Below, piece after piece: positions 16,901-25,473 of a stretch of DNA of 64,000 bases. Positions within the stretch are counted from its first letter, which is position 1. Every line of letters begins with the position of its first letter. This DNA comes from Mycolicibacterium brisbanense (GTDB lineage: Bacteria; Actinomycetota; Actinomycetes; Mycobacteriales; Mycobacteriaceae): contig NZ_BCSX01000024.1 in assembly GCF_001570425.1 (NCBI RefSeq), positions 124,001-188,000 of the forward strand. Direction: 5' to 3'. A model generated the notes under the pieces. That model was not told where the DNA came from. It did not search any database and was given only the letters and a program-made list of their open reading frames with translations. The position numbers were made by a program, and so were the translations under genes.

Positions 16901-17542
16901 ATGCACGGACAGCTTTACGACCGGGCGCTTGACGGGGAACAGTGCTGGGTCCGGCGCGCCGACGGCGGCACAAGGCATCTGCCGGTGTACAGCTGGCTGG
17001 GCGGGTCAAGGGCAAACGGCCGCTTCGACAGCAGGTTTGACGAGACCATCGTGAACCTGTGCTCTGGGCCGACGCTCGATCTCGGTTGCGGGCCGGGACG
17101 GTTGGTCGCGGGGCTGGTGCGGCGGGGCCTGCCTGCCCTCGGCGTCGACGTGTCCCGCACAGCTGTCGAATTGGCCCGCGGCAGTGGCGCACCGGTGCTG
17201 TGCCGAGATCTGTTCGCGCCGCTGCCCGGAACGGGCCGGTGGCAGACGGTACTGCTGGCCGACGGCAATGTCGGGCTCGGCGGTGACCCGTGGCGGGTGC
17301 TGCAGCGGGCCGGCGAGCTGCTCGGCCGGGGCGGCCGGTGCCTGGTCGAATTCGACACGGCGGCAAGAGGAGTCGACGCAGCATGGGTCCGGCTGGAGTC
17401 GGTCAACAGCATCGGTCCCTGGTTCCGCTGGGCGACAGTCGGTTTGGATTGCGCGGGGCGGCTCGCCGGGGATGTCGGTCTCGCGGTGACAGCCACCCAT
17501 TCGGTCGGCACGCGGGTGATCGCCGTCTTGGAAGCGGCATGA
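16901..17542 (+). CDS. Class I SAM-dependent methyltransferase
   Basis: 213 aa. Rossmann-like fold with SAM motif I LDLGCGPGRLVAGLV, acidic motif II GVDVSRTAVELA, and a later VLLADGNVGLGGDP block. It lies one base after the DUF2064 gene and overlaps the next gene by 4 bases, so it belongs to the GT2-DUF2064-methyltransferase-molybdoenzyme operon. Substrate unknown; the context suggests a sugar- or lipid-linked intermediate. The M. tuberculosis region, as I recall it, goes from Rv0540 to Rv0541c without this gene. Confidence 0.75.
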   Translation: MHGQLYDRALDGEQCWVRRADGGTRHLPVYSWLGGSRANGRFDSRFDETIVNLCSGPTLDLGCGPGRLVAGLVRRGLPALGVDVSRTAVELARGSGAPVLCRDLFAPLPGTGRWQTVLLADGNVGLGGDPWRVLQRAGELLGRGGRCLVEFDTAARGVDAAWVRLESVNSIGPWFRWATVGLDCAGRLAGDVGLAVTATHSVGTRVIAVLEAA

Positions 17543-18642
17543 GTACCGGGACGCTGCGCGGCACGGCCGTGACCGTCCGGGTCGGGGCGGCGCTGGGCGT
17601 CGCGGTCGCGGTCTGCTTCGTGACGGGACTGATCAGCCATTTCATCCAGCACCCGCAGCCCTGGTTTTTCTGGCCCACCCGGCCCGTGTGGTTGTACCGG
17701 TTGACCCAAGGTCTGCATGTGATCTCGGGCATCGCCGCCATCCCGCTACTGGTGGTCAAACTGTGGTCGGTGTGGCCGAAGCTGTTCGAACGCCCGCTGA
17801 TCGGTGGGCTCGTGCGCCAGGTGGAGCGGCTGTCGATCCTGGTTCTGGTCGGTGCCATGCTGTTTCAGCTCTCCACCGGGCTGATGAACATCGCTCAGTG
17901 GTACGCGTTCAAGTTCTTCTTCACCACCGCCCACTACGCCATGGCCTACGTCGCTGCGGGCGCTGTGCTGGTACACCTTGCGGTCAAACTGCCGGTGATC
18001 CGCCGGGCACTGGACGAGCCGCTCGAACTCCCCGATCACGTACCGGATGGACCCACCCGGCGCACGGTGCTGCGCGGCACCTGGCTGGCGGTCGCGGTGG
18101 CGACGCTGGCGACCGCGGGGCAGACGGTACCGTTGCTGCGCCGCGTGTCGGTGCTGGCTCCGCGCTCCGGGCAAGGGCCGCAGGCGGTTCCGGTGAACCG
18201 CTCGGCCGTCGCGGCCGGCGTGATCCGCAGCGCCACCTCACCCGACTACCGACTGACGGTCACGAAAGGCGACGTGGTGCGCACGTTCACCGTCGCCGAA
18301 CTCGCGGCGCTCCCGCAGGCCACGCGAACGCTGCCGATCGCATGCGTCGAGGGCTGGAGCGTCGACGCCGAATGGAGCGGGGTGGTGCTGGCGGATCTGA
18401 TCGCCACGGTCGGCGGTGACGCGGACTCCGATGTGCGGCTGATCTCACTCGAGCCGCCGGGGCCCTACTCCCGCACGGTGTTACCGGCGCGGCATGCGCG
18501 CGACAGCGCGACGCTGATCGCCTTGCGGCTGGGTGGCCAGCCCCTGGACCTCGACCACGGCTACCCGTGCCGGCTGATCGCCCCGAGCAGACCTGGTGTG
18601 CTGCAGACGAAATGGTTGTCCCGGATCGAGGTGGTGCAATGA
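17539..18642 (+). CDS. Membrane-anchored molybdopterin-dependent oxidoreductase (SUOX-like) with b561-type N-terminus
   Basis: 367 aa. The N-terminal half (to about residue 155) has four hydrophobic segments with histidines in LISHFIQHPQPW, QGLHVISG and TAHYAMAYV, like a di-haem cytochrome b561-type anchor. RRTVLRGTWLAVAVATLATAG at about 175-195 is a further anchor or Tat-like segment. The rest is a sulfite-oxidase-fold Mo-cofactor domain with the Mo-ligating Cys269 in LPIACVEGWSVDAEWSGV and a closing YPCRLIAPSRPG. It probably passes electrons between an extracytoplasmic substrate and the quinone pool. The substrate is unknown. Confidence 0.78.
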   Translation: MSTGTLRGTAVTVRVGAALGVAVAVCFVTGLISHFIQHPQPWFFWPTRPVWLYRLTQGLHVISGIAAIPLLVVKLWSVWPKLFERPLIGGLVRQVERLSILVLVGAMLFQLSTGLMNIAQWYAFKFFFTTAHYAMAYVAAGAVLVHLAVKLPVIRRALDEPLELPDHVPDGPTRRTVLRGTWLAVAVATLATAGQTVPLLRRVSVLAPRSGQGPQAVPVNRSAVAAGVIRSATSPDYRLTVTKGDVVRTFTVAELAALPQATRTLPIACVEGWSVDAEWSGVVLADLIATVGGDADSDVRLISLEPPGPYSRTVLPARHARDSATLIALRLGGQPLDLDHGYPCRLIAPSRPGVLQTKWLSRIEVVQ

Positions 18643-19106
18643 CGGCGATGCGGCTGCTGCTGGCGATGGCCGGAATCGGACTGGGCGTCTACGGCGCGCT
18701 TTTGGTGTGGCAGAACCCGCCGGTCATCATCGTCCGGATCCTGGTGTGGGCGCTCGTCGCCGTCGTCGTACACGATTTCGTCTTCGCGCCGCTGTGCGCG
18801 GCGATGGGATGGGTGGGGCACCGGCTGATCCCCGCGGGCTCGCGCTCACCGATCGCCGTCGCGGGGTTGTGCAGCGTGGTGCTGGTGCTGTTGGCCGTAC
18901 CGGTGTACGGGCGGCCTGGCATGCGCCCCGACAACGCGACGGTGCTGGACCGCGATTATCCACTGGGACTGGCGGTTTCCCTGGGTGTGGTGTGGTTGAG
19001 CGTGTTGCTGTACGAGTTGCTCAGGCGGGTGCTACCAGTTGGTGAGGATGACGTGGTTGAGCACGAGCGCGCCGAGCAGGTTGACCGCCAACCAGAACCG
19101 CGCTGA
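18639..19106 (+). CDS. Small integral membrane protein
   Basis: 155 aa with four hydrophobic segments (about residues 4-24, 28-50, 66-86, 108-128) and a hydrophilic acidic tail. The ATG overlaps the stop of the molybdoenzyme gene by 4 bases, so it is the last gene of that operon and may be a subunit or assembly factor of the complex; this is inference. The final 75 bases overlap the 3' end of the convergent 449-aa membrane protein gene. No family recognised. Confidence 0.65.
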   Translation: MTAMRLLLAMAGIGLGVYGALLVWQNPPVIIVRILVWALVAVVVHDFVFAPLCAAMGWVGHRLIPAGSRSPIAVAGLCSVVLVLLAVPVYGRPGMRPDNATVLDRDYPLGLAVSLGVVWLSVLLYELLRRVLPVGEDDVVEHERAEQVDRQPEPR

Positions 19107-20381
19107 ACGCGGCGGCAGGAACGCGCCCGCGGCCGTGAGCCACACCGTGAACGGCAGCCAGATCCGTTCGGTCTCTGCCTTGCTCAGCATGCTGAGATCG
19201 GCGAACAGGATCGCCACCAGCGCAGCGATCAGCACCAGTCGCAGTCCCGGTTGCCGCCGGATCGCGGAAACGTCGAACAGCCGGCCCATCCCGGCCACAC
19301 TGCCCAGCCCGATGGCACACACCACCGAGGCAAGGTTGGCCCACGACCAGTACTGGAACGGCCGGTTGGCGGCGATCCCGCCCCAATACCGTTGCTGGAC
19401 CAGGGTATAGCCGTCGAACCACCAGAACCCTGCGGCGAGGAACACTGCCACCACGGCCAGCGCCGCCACCGCGGCAGGTACCAGAACCCGCAGCGCGGCC
19501 CGCCAATCGGGCGCGGTGAGCAACACGGCCAGTGCCGGGAGCGCCATCAGGACCAGGCCGTAATTCAGGAAGATGCCCCAGCCCAGCAGGAGTCCCGCGC
19601 CGAGCGCCCACGGTATGTGGTGGCGGCTGTGTACCGCCAAGGCCAGCAAGGCGATACCCCACGCGGCGACACCTGCGTAATACCCGTCAGCCGAGACCGC
19701 GATCCAGATGGCGGTCGGCGCCACAGCCACGAAGGGCGCGACCCGACGTGCCGTGGCTTCGTCGGTGAGAGCACGGGCTGTGACGACGATCGCCGCGGCG
19801 GCACTGGATCCGACCAACAGGCACAGCAACCCGGCCCATGCGCCGCCGCCCAGTCCCAGGCGGTCCAGCCACACAAAGGTCAGCAGCGCACCCGGCGGAT
19901 GCCCCGAGACATGCGTGATCCACGAATCAGGCTGATGGCCGGGGATTCTCGCCGAGAACGTGCGCAGCGCCTCGGGAATGTCGGTGACGGTCGGCACCTG
20001 GTTCAGATACTCGTGCGGCGCGGTGAGCCGCCCGGCAAAGCCGCGCTGCCAGCCGTCGATCATGGCCAGCGAGAACGCCCACGCACCCGATGCCGCCCAG
20101 GCCGTGACGGGCAGCACCCGACACGGAAGCCGCTGTGCCAGAGCCGGACCCCACCACACGGCGGCCACCGCGATCACGATGGCCGGGACGGTGCCCCATC
20201 CGACGTGCGCGTTCCACCAGCCGAAAATCGGTGCGGTGTCGGCAAAGCTGTGAATCTGCGCGGCCGTGCTGTTGATCAGAGGGGTGACGATACCCAAGTG
20301 CAGGTGTGGTACCACGAACGCCGCGACCACCAGGACCAGACCGATGGCCACCGCGACAGCTTCCCGGCGTCCGATCTGCAT
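19032..20381 (-). CDS. Polytopic membrane protein, GT-C-like (Rv0541c-type)
   Basis: 449 aa with about 11-12 membrane segments. A long extracytoplasmic loop after segment 3 holds the motif HVSGHPPGALLTFVWLDRLG, and WWFDGYTLVQQRYWGGIAANRPFQYWSWANL comes late in the chain. The layout is that of lipid-linked-sugar-dependent (GT-C) glycosyltransferases of the mycobacterial envelope, and Rv0541c holds this place in M. tuberculosis. The usual acidic GT-C motif in loop 1 is not clear to me, so the enzymatic role is tentative. Convergent with the gene at 18639-19106. Confidence 0.7.
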   Translation of the reverse strand: MQIGRREAVAVAIGLVLVVAAFVVPHLHLGIVTPLINSTAAQIHSFADTAPIFGWWNAHVGWGTVPAIVIAVAAVWWGPALAQRLPCRVLPVTAWAASGAWAFSLAMIDGWQRGFAGRLTAPHEYLNQVPTVTDIPEALRTFSARIPGHQPDSWITHVSGHPPGALLTFVWLDRLGLGGGAWAGLLCLLVGSSAAAAIVVTARALTDEATARRVAPFVAVAPTAIWIAVSADGYYAGVAAWGIALLALAVHSRHHIPWALGAGLLLGWGIFLNYGLVLMALPALAVLLTAPDWRAALRVLVPAAVAALAVVAVFLAAGFWWFDGYTLVQQRYWGGIAANRPFQYWSWANLASVVCAIGLGSVAGMGRLFDVSAIRRQPGLRLVLIAALVAILFADLSMLSKAETERIWLPFTVWLTAAGAFLPPRSARFWLAVNLLGALVLNHVILTNW

Positions 20382-20483
20382 GCGCTCAAGCCTAAACGGG
20401 CCCCGCTCGGACGGGTCTGACCATTCGGTGACGTCGGCTGTCGAGTCATGGCATGCGGTCGATATTGCCGCATCGTGGAACGC

Positions 20484-20963
20484 ATGACAGCGCTACCAGA
20501 ACGTCTCACCGCCGCCGGCCAGGTTGTCAGCCGCTACGGGCTCGTGATCGTGCTCGCGTGGATCGGGGTGGGCAAGTACGTGAAGATGGAGGCCCGCGTG
20601 CTCATCGAGCACAGCCCGCTGATGTCGTGGATCTATCATTTTCTCAGCGCCGGAGCGGTCGCGGCCACGCTGGGGTCCGCCGAGATCACGGCGGCTGCCC
20701 TGATTGCCCTGCGGCCGTGGTGGCCCCGGCTTTCGGCCGTCGGCAGCGCCATGGCAGTCGTGTTGTTTCTCGGCACTCTCAGCTTCCTGTTCACCACGCC
20801 GGGCGTGGTGGTCAACCATGCGGGTCCCATCCCTGTGCTCGGGGCACAACCGGGGCAATTCCTGCTGAAGGATCTGGTGCTCATCGGTGTTGCGCTGTGG
20901 ACTCTCGGTGAGGCTTGGGGCGCGGGGCGGAAAACCTCTGGAGAATTGCGCTCGACGATGTGA
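20484..20963 (+). CDS. DUF417 family membrane protein
   Basis: 159 aa from ATG 20484; GTG 20475 is an alternative start. Four membrane segments and the family marks of DUF417 (YkgB/RclC): VLAWIGVGKYVKMEA near the N-terminus, HSPLMSWIYHF, FLGTLSFLFTTPGV, and LGAQPGQFLLKDLVLIG. In E. coli the related RclC belongs to a reactive-chlorine resistance operon. No such regulator is adjacent here. The following GNAT gene starts 11 bases on, so the two may be cotranscribed. Confidence 0.8.
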   Translation: MTALPERLTAAGQVVSRYGLVIVLAWIGVGKYVKMEARVLIEHSPLMSWIYHFLSAGAVAATLGSAEITAAALIALRPWWPRLSAVGSAMAVVLFLGTLSFLFTTPGVVVNHAGPIPVLGAQPGQFLLKDLVLIGVALWTLGEAWGAGRKTSGELRSTM

Positions 20964-20974
20964 AGGTAGCCAAC

Positions 20975-21802
20975 GTGAACACCGACGTACTCTTCTGCGG
21001 CACCGACCTGGCGGCTCGTATCGAGCGCGCCGAGACGCAGCTCATCGTCGCCGCGACGCACGCCGCGGCGAGCCGCGGCGCCGACGTGCTCGCGGTGCCG
21101 GTGGCCGGCGGATACGCCTGTTTCGCCGAACCCCACTCACCGCTGAACAAGGTCGTGGGCCTGGGCTTCGACGGAGTGCCGGACACCGCTCTGCTCGGCG
21201 AGGTCGAACACATGATGGCCGAGCGCGGTGCGGCCACCCAGGTGGAGTTGTCCACGCTGGCGGATCCGGCGATCGCGGCGATGCTGACCGCACGTGGCTA
21301 CCACGTGGCCGGTTTCGAGGACATCCTCGGCCGGGTACCCACGGGCGACGAGCAGTCGGTGCCAGGTGTCGAGGTGCGCCGCGCCGACGATCTGACGGCG
21401 TGGGTGAATGTGGTGGTCGACGGGTTCGCCCACCCGGACGGTGTCGGTGTGCCCAGCCACGAGGAGTTCCCGCGCGATGTCATCGAGCGCGTCGAACGGG
21501 ATTTGGAAAAGGCCGGCGCCACAGCGTATATCGCGTTGTGCGAGGGCGTGGTGGCCGGCGGTGGCAGCGCCCGGTTCGCCGACGGCATCGCCCAGCTCGC
21601 CGGTGCTGCGACGGCCCCGGCCTACCGCAGGCGAGGCGTGCAGACGGCGCTGCTCGCCGCCCGGCTGACCGACGCCGCGGCCGCGGGCTGTGACATCGCC
21701 GTCGTGACCACCGCGCCCGGTTCCCAATCCCAGCAGAACGTGCAGCGACGCGCCTTCCAGCTGCTCTACACCCGCGCGGTTCTGGTGAAAGCCCCTGGCT
21801 AA
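20975..21802 (+). CDS. GNAT family N-acetyltransferase
   Basis: 275 aa from GTG 20975, behind AAGGTAG. Two-lobed: the N-terminal half is a degenerate GNAT-like lobe (RIERAETQLIVAATHAAAS), and the C-terminal half has the acetyl-CoA loop GAATAPAYRRRGVQTALLAARL, which is motif A (R/Q-x-x-G-x-G/A type), followed by AAGCDIAVVTTAPGSQSQQN. Acceptor substrate unknown. The stop overlaps the stop of the convergent pyridoxamine-oxidase-like gene by 4 bases. Confidence 0.8.
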   Translation: MNTDVLFCGTDLAARIERAETQLIVAATHAAASRGADVLAVPVAGGYACFAEPHSPLNKVVGLGFDGVPDTALLGEVEHMMAERGAATQVELSTLADPAIAAMLTARGYHVAGFEDILGRVPTGDEQSVPGVEVRRADDLTAWVNVVVDGFAHPDGVGVPSHEEFPRDVIERVERDLEKAGATAYIALCEGVVAGGGSARFADGIAQLAGAATAPAYRRRGVQTALLAARLTDAAAAGCDIAVVTTAPGSQSQQNVQRRAFQLLYTRAVLVKAPG

Positions 21803-22413
21803 TAGAGGATCTTGCGCAGGTTGTCTTCGCTGTAGTAGTCGTCGAGTTCGCGCTGGCTCAGGTCCGGCTTGAACGCCTTGGCCAGTTGCGCCACGCTGGG
21901 CACTGCCGTCGGGTTCCAGGATTCGGGCTTCCACGTGTCAGAGCGCAGGAATGCCTTGGCGCAGTGGAAGAAAACCTCCTCGACGGCGATCTCCAGCGCC
22001 AGGATGGGTCGCTTGCCGTCGACCACCAGTGCGTCGAAATAGTCTGCGTCGGAAAGGATCTTGGCGGTGCCGTTGATCCGCAGGGTGTCGCCGCGGCCGG
22101 GAATCAGGAACACCGTGCCGACATGCGGGTTCTGCAGCACGTTGAGATACCCGTCGACCCGTTTGTTGCCCGGCCGCTCGGGGATGGCGATGGTGGTGTC
22201 GTCGATGATGTGGACGAAACCCGGCGGGTCGCCCTTGGGTGAGACGTCGACGCGGCCGTCGGCGTCGGTGGTGGCCACGAAGCCCAGCGGGGAGTGCTTC
22301 AGCCAGTCCTGCTGGGCCTCCGAGAGCCGCGGCGACACCTTGTTGGCCACGTACGTGTTGGGGAACCCGACGATGGCACGCAACTGGTCTACCGATGTCA
22401 CTTCCTGGCGCAT
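21799..22413 (-). CDS. Pyridoxamine 5'-phosphate oxidase-family flavin/F420-binding protein
   Basis: 204 aa split-barrel protein: FVATTDADGRVDVSPKGDPPGFVHIIDD (strands 1-3), IAIPERPGNKRVDGYLNVLQNPHVGTVFLIPG (flavin phosphate contacts, Arg and Asn), LRINGTAKI, then VEEVFFHCAKAFLRS. This is the MSMEG-type PNPOx-like fold common in mycobacteria, where many members use F420 or FMN. True PNPOx activity is unlikely because the C-terminal pyridoxal-binding signature is missing. Lies between a GNAT gene and menE with no clear functional link. Confidence 0.8.
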   Translation of the reverse strand: MRQEVTSVDQLRAIVGFPNTYVANKVSPRLSEAQQDWLKHSPLGFVATTDADGRVDVSPKGDPPGFVHIIDDTTIAIPERPGNKRVDGYLNVLQNPHVGTVFLIPGRGDTLRINGTAKILSDADYFDALVVDGKRPILALEIAVEEVFFHCAKAFLRSDTWKPESWNPTAVPSVAQLAKAFKPDLSQRELDDYYSEDNLRKILY

Positions 22414-22464
22414 GAGTCCATGATGCCCACGCCGGCAACCGGTTTGTCCGGTCCGTGCCGCGGC

Positions 22465-23595
22465 TCAGCCGAATCGGCTGGCCAGCGCCCGGCGGTCGAG
22501 CTTGCCGATGCCGCGCCGCGGCAGTTCGTCGACCACGTGGATCTCCCGGGGCGCCGCCGTCGCGTCGAGCGTCTGGGCCACGTGAGCGCGCAGCTCGGCC
22601 ACCCCGGGCACGGCCGCCGACGACAACACCACCGCGGCCACCACCCGTTGGCCGAGTCGTTCGTCGGCGAGCCCGAACACCGCACAGTCGGCGATCGCGG
22701 GATGCGTCGCCAGTGCCGCCTCGACCAGCTGCGGCAGCACGGTCAGCCCGCCCGTGCTGATCGCGTCGTCCACCCGGCCGAGCACCCGAAGAGTGCCCGA
22801 ATCATCCACGACGCCAAGGTCATCCGTGCGGAACCAGCCTGGCTCGGCGAACGGGTCCGGGCTGACGGGGTTGCGGTAGCCCTTCGCGACCGTCGCACCG
22901 CCCAACACGATGCGCCCGTCGTCGATACGTACCGCCACGCCGTCGAGGGGTACGCCGTCGTACACGCAGCCGCCCGCGGTTTCGCTCATCCCGTACGTCC
23001 GTACCACCGTGATGCCCGCTTCCGCGGCTCGTTCGGCAACACCCGCGGGCATCGGGCCGCCGCCGATGAGCACGGCATCGAGTTCGGCGAGCGCGGCGGC
23101 CGCGCGTGCGTCGTGCAGCGCCTTGTCGAGCTGCACCGCGACCAGTGAGGCATATCTGCGCCCGGAACCCATCGCCGCGACCACGCCGGGCAGGTCGCCG
23201 ACGTCGAAGGACGGGTCGATCGACACCGGCGTGGTGCCTGCGACGACGCTGCGGATCAAGACCTGCAGCCCTGCGATGTGATAGCCCGGCAGGGCCAACA
23301 ACCAACGCCCGGGGCCACCGAGCCGGTGATGGGTCGCCTCGGCGCCGGCCCGCAACGCGGCCGCCGTCAGCAGTGCGCCCTTTGGCGCGCCGGTGGTTCC
23401 CGATGTCGAGACCACCACTGCGACGTCGTCGTCGATCGGGGCGCCGGCACGCAGCGCTGTGGTGAGCAGCGAGGCCTGGCGGTCGTCGGCTGCGGGTACC
23501 GGAAGGATCGCTGCATCCCGGCCGGCCAGCAGATTCTCCAGAACCGGCAGAAGTGGCGCGGCGTCACCGACGCTGAGCGGACGCAGGGTGGCTAT
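22465..23595 (-). CDS. menE: o-succinylbenzoate-CoA ligase MenE
   Basis: ANL-superfamily AMP-forming ligase that converts o-succinylbenzoate to its CoA ester. P-loop VSTSGTTGAPKGALLT, A5-like TYGMSETAGGCVYDG, A7 WFRTDDLGVVDDSGTLRVLGRVDDAI and C-terminal RRGIGKLDRRALASRF with the catalytic Lys. The first standard start (GTG 23418) would delete about 55 residues before the P-loop. The frame is open upstream to a TGA at 23603-23605 without any ATG, GTG or TTG. The position given uses ATA 23593-23595, which overlaps the TAG of the DUF3349 gene (ATAG); CTG 23586 is another choice. Function is certain, start is not. Confidence 0.85.
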   Translation of the reverse strand: MATLRPLSVGDAAPLLPVLENLLAGRDAAILPVPAADDRQASLLTTALRAGAPIDDDVAVVVSTSGTTGAPKGALLTAAALRAGAEATHHRLGGPGRWLLALPGYHIAGLQVLIRSVVAGTTPVSIDPSFDVGDLPGVVAAMGSGRRYASLVAVQLDKALHDARAAAALAELDAVLIGGGPMPAGVAERAAEAGITVVRTYGMSETAGGCVYDGVPLDGVAVRIDDGRIVLGGATVAKGYRNPVSPDPFAEPGWFRTDDLGVVDDSGTLRVLGRVDDAISTGGLTVLPQLVEAALATHPAIADCAVFGLADERLGQRVVAAVVLSSAAVPGVAELRAHVAQTLDATAAPREIHVVDELPRRGIGKLDRRALASRFG

Positions 23596-23924
23596 GCCGA
23601 CCCCTCATTTCCGTCGGGGTTCTCGTCGCGGGTCTCGGTGTCGCGCGGATCGTCCAGCGGCCAGCCTTTCGCGGCCAGGCGCTCGCGGACCCGTTCGACA
23701 TCTTCGTCGCGGGGCAGCTCGTCGGTGATCTGGGTGATCAGCACTCCGATGTCGAACTTGTCGAACTCTCCCATGTTGATGAGGTCGCGGGCGACGGCCT
23801 TGACCTCGTCGTTGGTGAGACGACGCGACAGCAGCGCCAGCAGAGGCACCCGATCGGCGTCGGGCACCCCCTCCGGATAGCCGGACTTGAGCCAAGCCGC
23901 GATCTTGGCGAGGAAGGTGTTCAC
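23592..23924 (-). CDS. DUF3349 protein, paralogue A (Rv0543c-like)
   Basis: 110 aa from GTG 23924, chosen because CAGGAG lies just upstream. Helical domain with the family core WLKSGYPEGVPDADRVPLLALLSRRLTNDEV, then DIGVLITQITDELPRDEDVERVRERLAAKGWPL and a disordered acidic tail (DDPRDTETRDENPDGNEGSA). DUF3349 proteins are small four-helix actinobacterial proteins of unknown function. Its stop overlaps the probable start of menE, so it is cotranscribed with menE. A second paralogue lies on the other side of the phosphate transporter (25766-26074). Confidence 0.85.
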   Translation of the reverse strand: MNTFLAKIAAWLKSGYPEGVPDADRVPLLALLSRRLTNDEVKAVARDLINMGEFDKFDIGVLITQITDELPRDEDVERVRERLAAKGWPLDDPRDTETRDENPDGNEGSA

Positions 23925-24079
23925 TGCGGCAACTCCTGATGGGGGACCGGGCGGGGATCCCGGGGCATGCGACGGAGACTGCACCGATGGTAGTGCTGTC
24001 GAGGGCTGTGGATCACAGTGAACATATCGCAGCCGTCCGGCGCATTGTTGCCACGGGCAAACGCCTTGAAGCCCTAAGA

Positions 24080-24116
24080 TGAACAATCGGTGAACTCATC
24101 GCTGAATAAGCTGAAT
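24080..24116. promoter_or_regulatory. PHO-box-like repeated TGAAC/TGAAT sites upstream of pit
   Basis: TGAAC at 24080-24084 and 24091-24095 (11 bases apart), then TGAAT at 24103-24107 and 24112-24116; a further TGAAC is at 24019-24023. The 11-bp spacing resembles the direct-repeat units bound by phosphate regulators (PhoP of Streptomyces, GTTCA repeats read on the other strand; mycobacterial RegX3). It sits between divergent DUF3349 and pit. Confidence 0.4.
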
Positions 24117-24190
24117 TGCCTGTTGGGAGGGCCAATCGAGGTGATGCGTCAGCTGGTCAAAATTGCCAGTGGTCCCCCAGAATTAGCGCC

Positions 24191-25438
24191 ATGAGCGCAG
24201 AGCTGATCATCCTGGTGTTGTTGATAGCAACAGCACTGGCTTTCGATTTCACAAACGGTTTTCACGATACCGGCAACGCCATGGCGACCTCGATCGCGAC
24301 GGGCGCCCTCAAGCCCAAGACGGCGGTCCTCCTTGCCGGCATCCTCAACCTGGTCGGCGCGTTCCTCTCCGTCGAGGTGGCTGTCACCGTCACCACATCG
24401 GTGATCAAGGTGCAGGACAGCAAAACAGGCCACCTGCTGCCGTCGATCTCCTCGTCGACCGGCCTCACCATCATCTTCGCGGGCCTCATCGGCGGCATCC
24501 TCTGGAACCTGCTCACCTGGCTCTTCGGCATCCCGTCCAGCTCGTCGCATGCGCTCTTCGGCGGTCTGATCGGTGCCGGCCTCGCCGCGCTGGGCAGCAG
24601 CGGGGTCAACTGGAGCGGTGTCATCTCCAAGGTGCTCATCCCGGCCGTCGCGTCCCCTCTGATCGCGGGAATCGTTGCCGCCGTGGGCACTTGGCTCGTG
24701 TACCGGATCACCCGCAACGTCATCAAGAAGCGGCGCGAGGAAGGCTTCCGCTGGGGCCAGATCGCCACCGCTTCGCTGGTCGCCCTGGCTCACGGCACCA
24801 ATGACGCGCAGAAGACCATGGGTGTCATCGCGCTCGCGCTCATCACCACCGGCCACCTGACCGGCGACGTGAAGAAGGACGGGCTGCCGTTCTGGATCAT
24901 CCTGTCCTGCGCACTGGCCATCGGCCTCGGCACCTACATCGGCGGCTGGCGCGTCATCCGCACCCTGGGCAAGGGGCTCGTCGAGATCGAGTCCCCGCAG
25001 GGCTTCGCCGCCGAGGCCTCCTCGGCAGTGGTCATCCTGAGCTCGTCGGCCGCCGGTATGGCGCTGTCGACCACGCATGTCGCGACGGGTTCGATCCTCG
25101 GTAGCGGTGTGGGCAAGCCCGGCGCCGAGGTGCGTTGGGCGGTTGCCGGCCGCATGGCGCTGGCATGGCTGGTCACGCTTCCCGCCGCGGGCATCGTCGG
25201 TGCGCTGTCCTTCTGGCTGTCCGAGGGTGTCGAGTCGCTCACCGGTTCGGCCCTGGCCGGCGACGGACTCATATTCCTCATCCTGGTGGCGCTGTCCGCC
25301 TACATGTGGTGGCGTGCCCAGCAGCAGAAGGTCGACTCCAAGAACGTCAACGCCGATTGGGACGACACGACCAACTCCGTGGTGCCCGCCGAGGTCCGCG
25401 AGGCCACCAAAAGCGGCGACAAAGCCGCAGCGGTCTGA
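24191..25438 (+). CDS. pitA: Low-affinity inorganic phosphate transporter (Pit family)
   Basis: 415 aa from ATG 24191. About ten membrane segments with the duplicated PiT signatures: FDFTNGFHDTGNAMATSIATGAL near the N-terminus and LVALAHGTNDAQKTMGVIALAL after the central cytoplasmic loop (RNVIKKRREEGFRWGQ). SSSSHALFGGLIGAGLA and STTHVATGSILGSGVGK are the paired re-entrant motifs. It imports metal-phosphate driven by protons. Followed by a small membrane protein and a DUF3349 gene in the same direction, the same trio as Rv0545c-Rv0543c. Confidence 0.92.
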   Translation: MSAELIILVLLIATALAFDFTNGFHDTGNAMATSIATGALKPKTAVLLAGILNLVGAFLSVEVAVTVTTSVIKVQDSKTGHLLPSISSSTGLTIIFAGLIGGILWNLLTWLFGIPSSSSHALFGGLIGAGLAALGSSGVNWSGVISKVLIPAVASPLIAGIVAAVGTWLVYRITRNVIKKRREEGFRWGQIATASLVALAHGTNDAQKTMGVIALALITTGHLTGDVKKDGLPFWIILSCALAIGLGTYIGGWRVIRTLGKGLVEIESPQGFAAEASSAVVILSSSAAGMALSTTHVATGSILGSGVGKPGAEVRWAVAGRMALAWLVTLPAAGIVGALSFWLSEGVESLTGSALAGDGLIFLILVALSAYMWWRAQQQKVDSKNVNADWDDTTNSVVPAEVREATKSGDKAAAV

Positions 25439-25473
25439 CCGGACTTCGATACGGAACGAATAGGGACTGACAG

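Noticed and set aside
23418..23465. Frameshift or truncation at the 5' end of menE
   Set aside because: The frame continues open with a sensible MenE N-terminus for about 55 residues; only the start codon is unusual.
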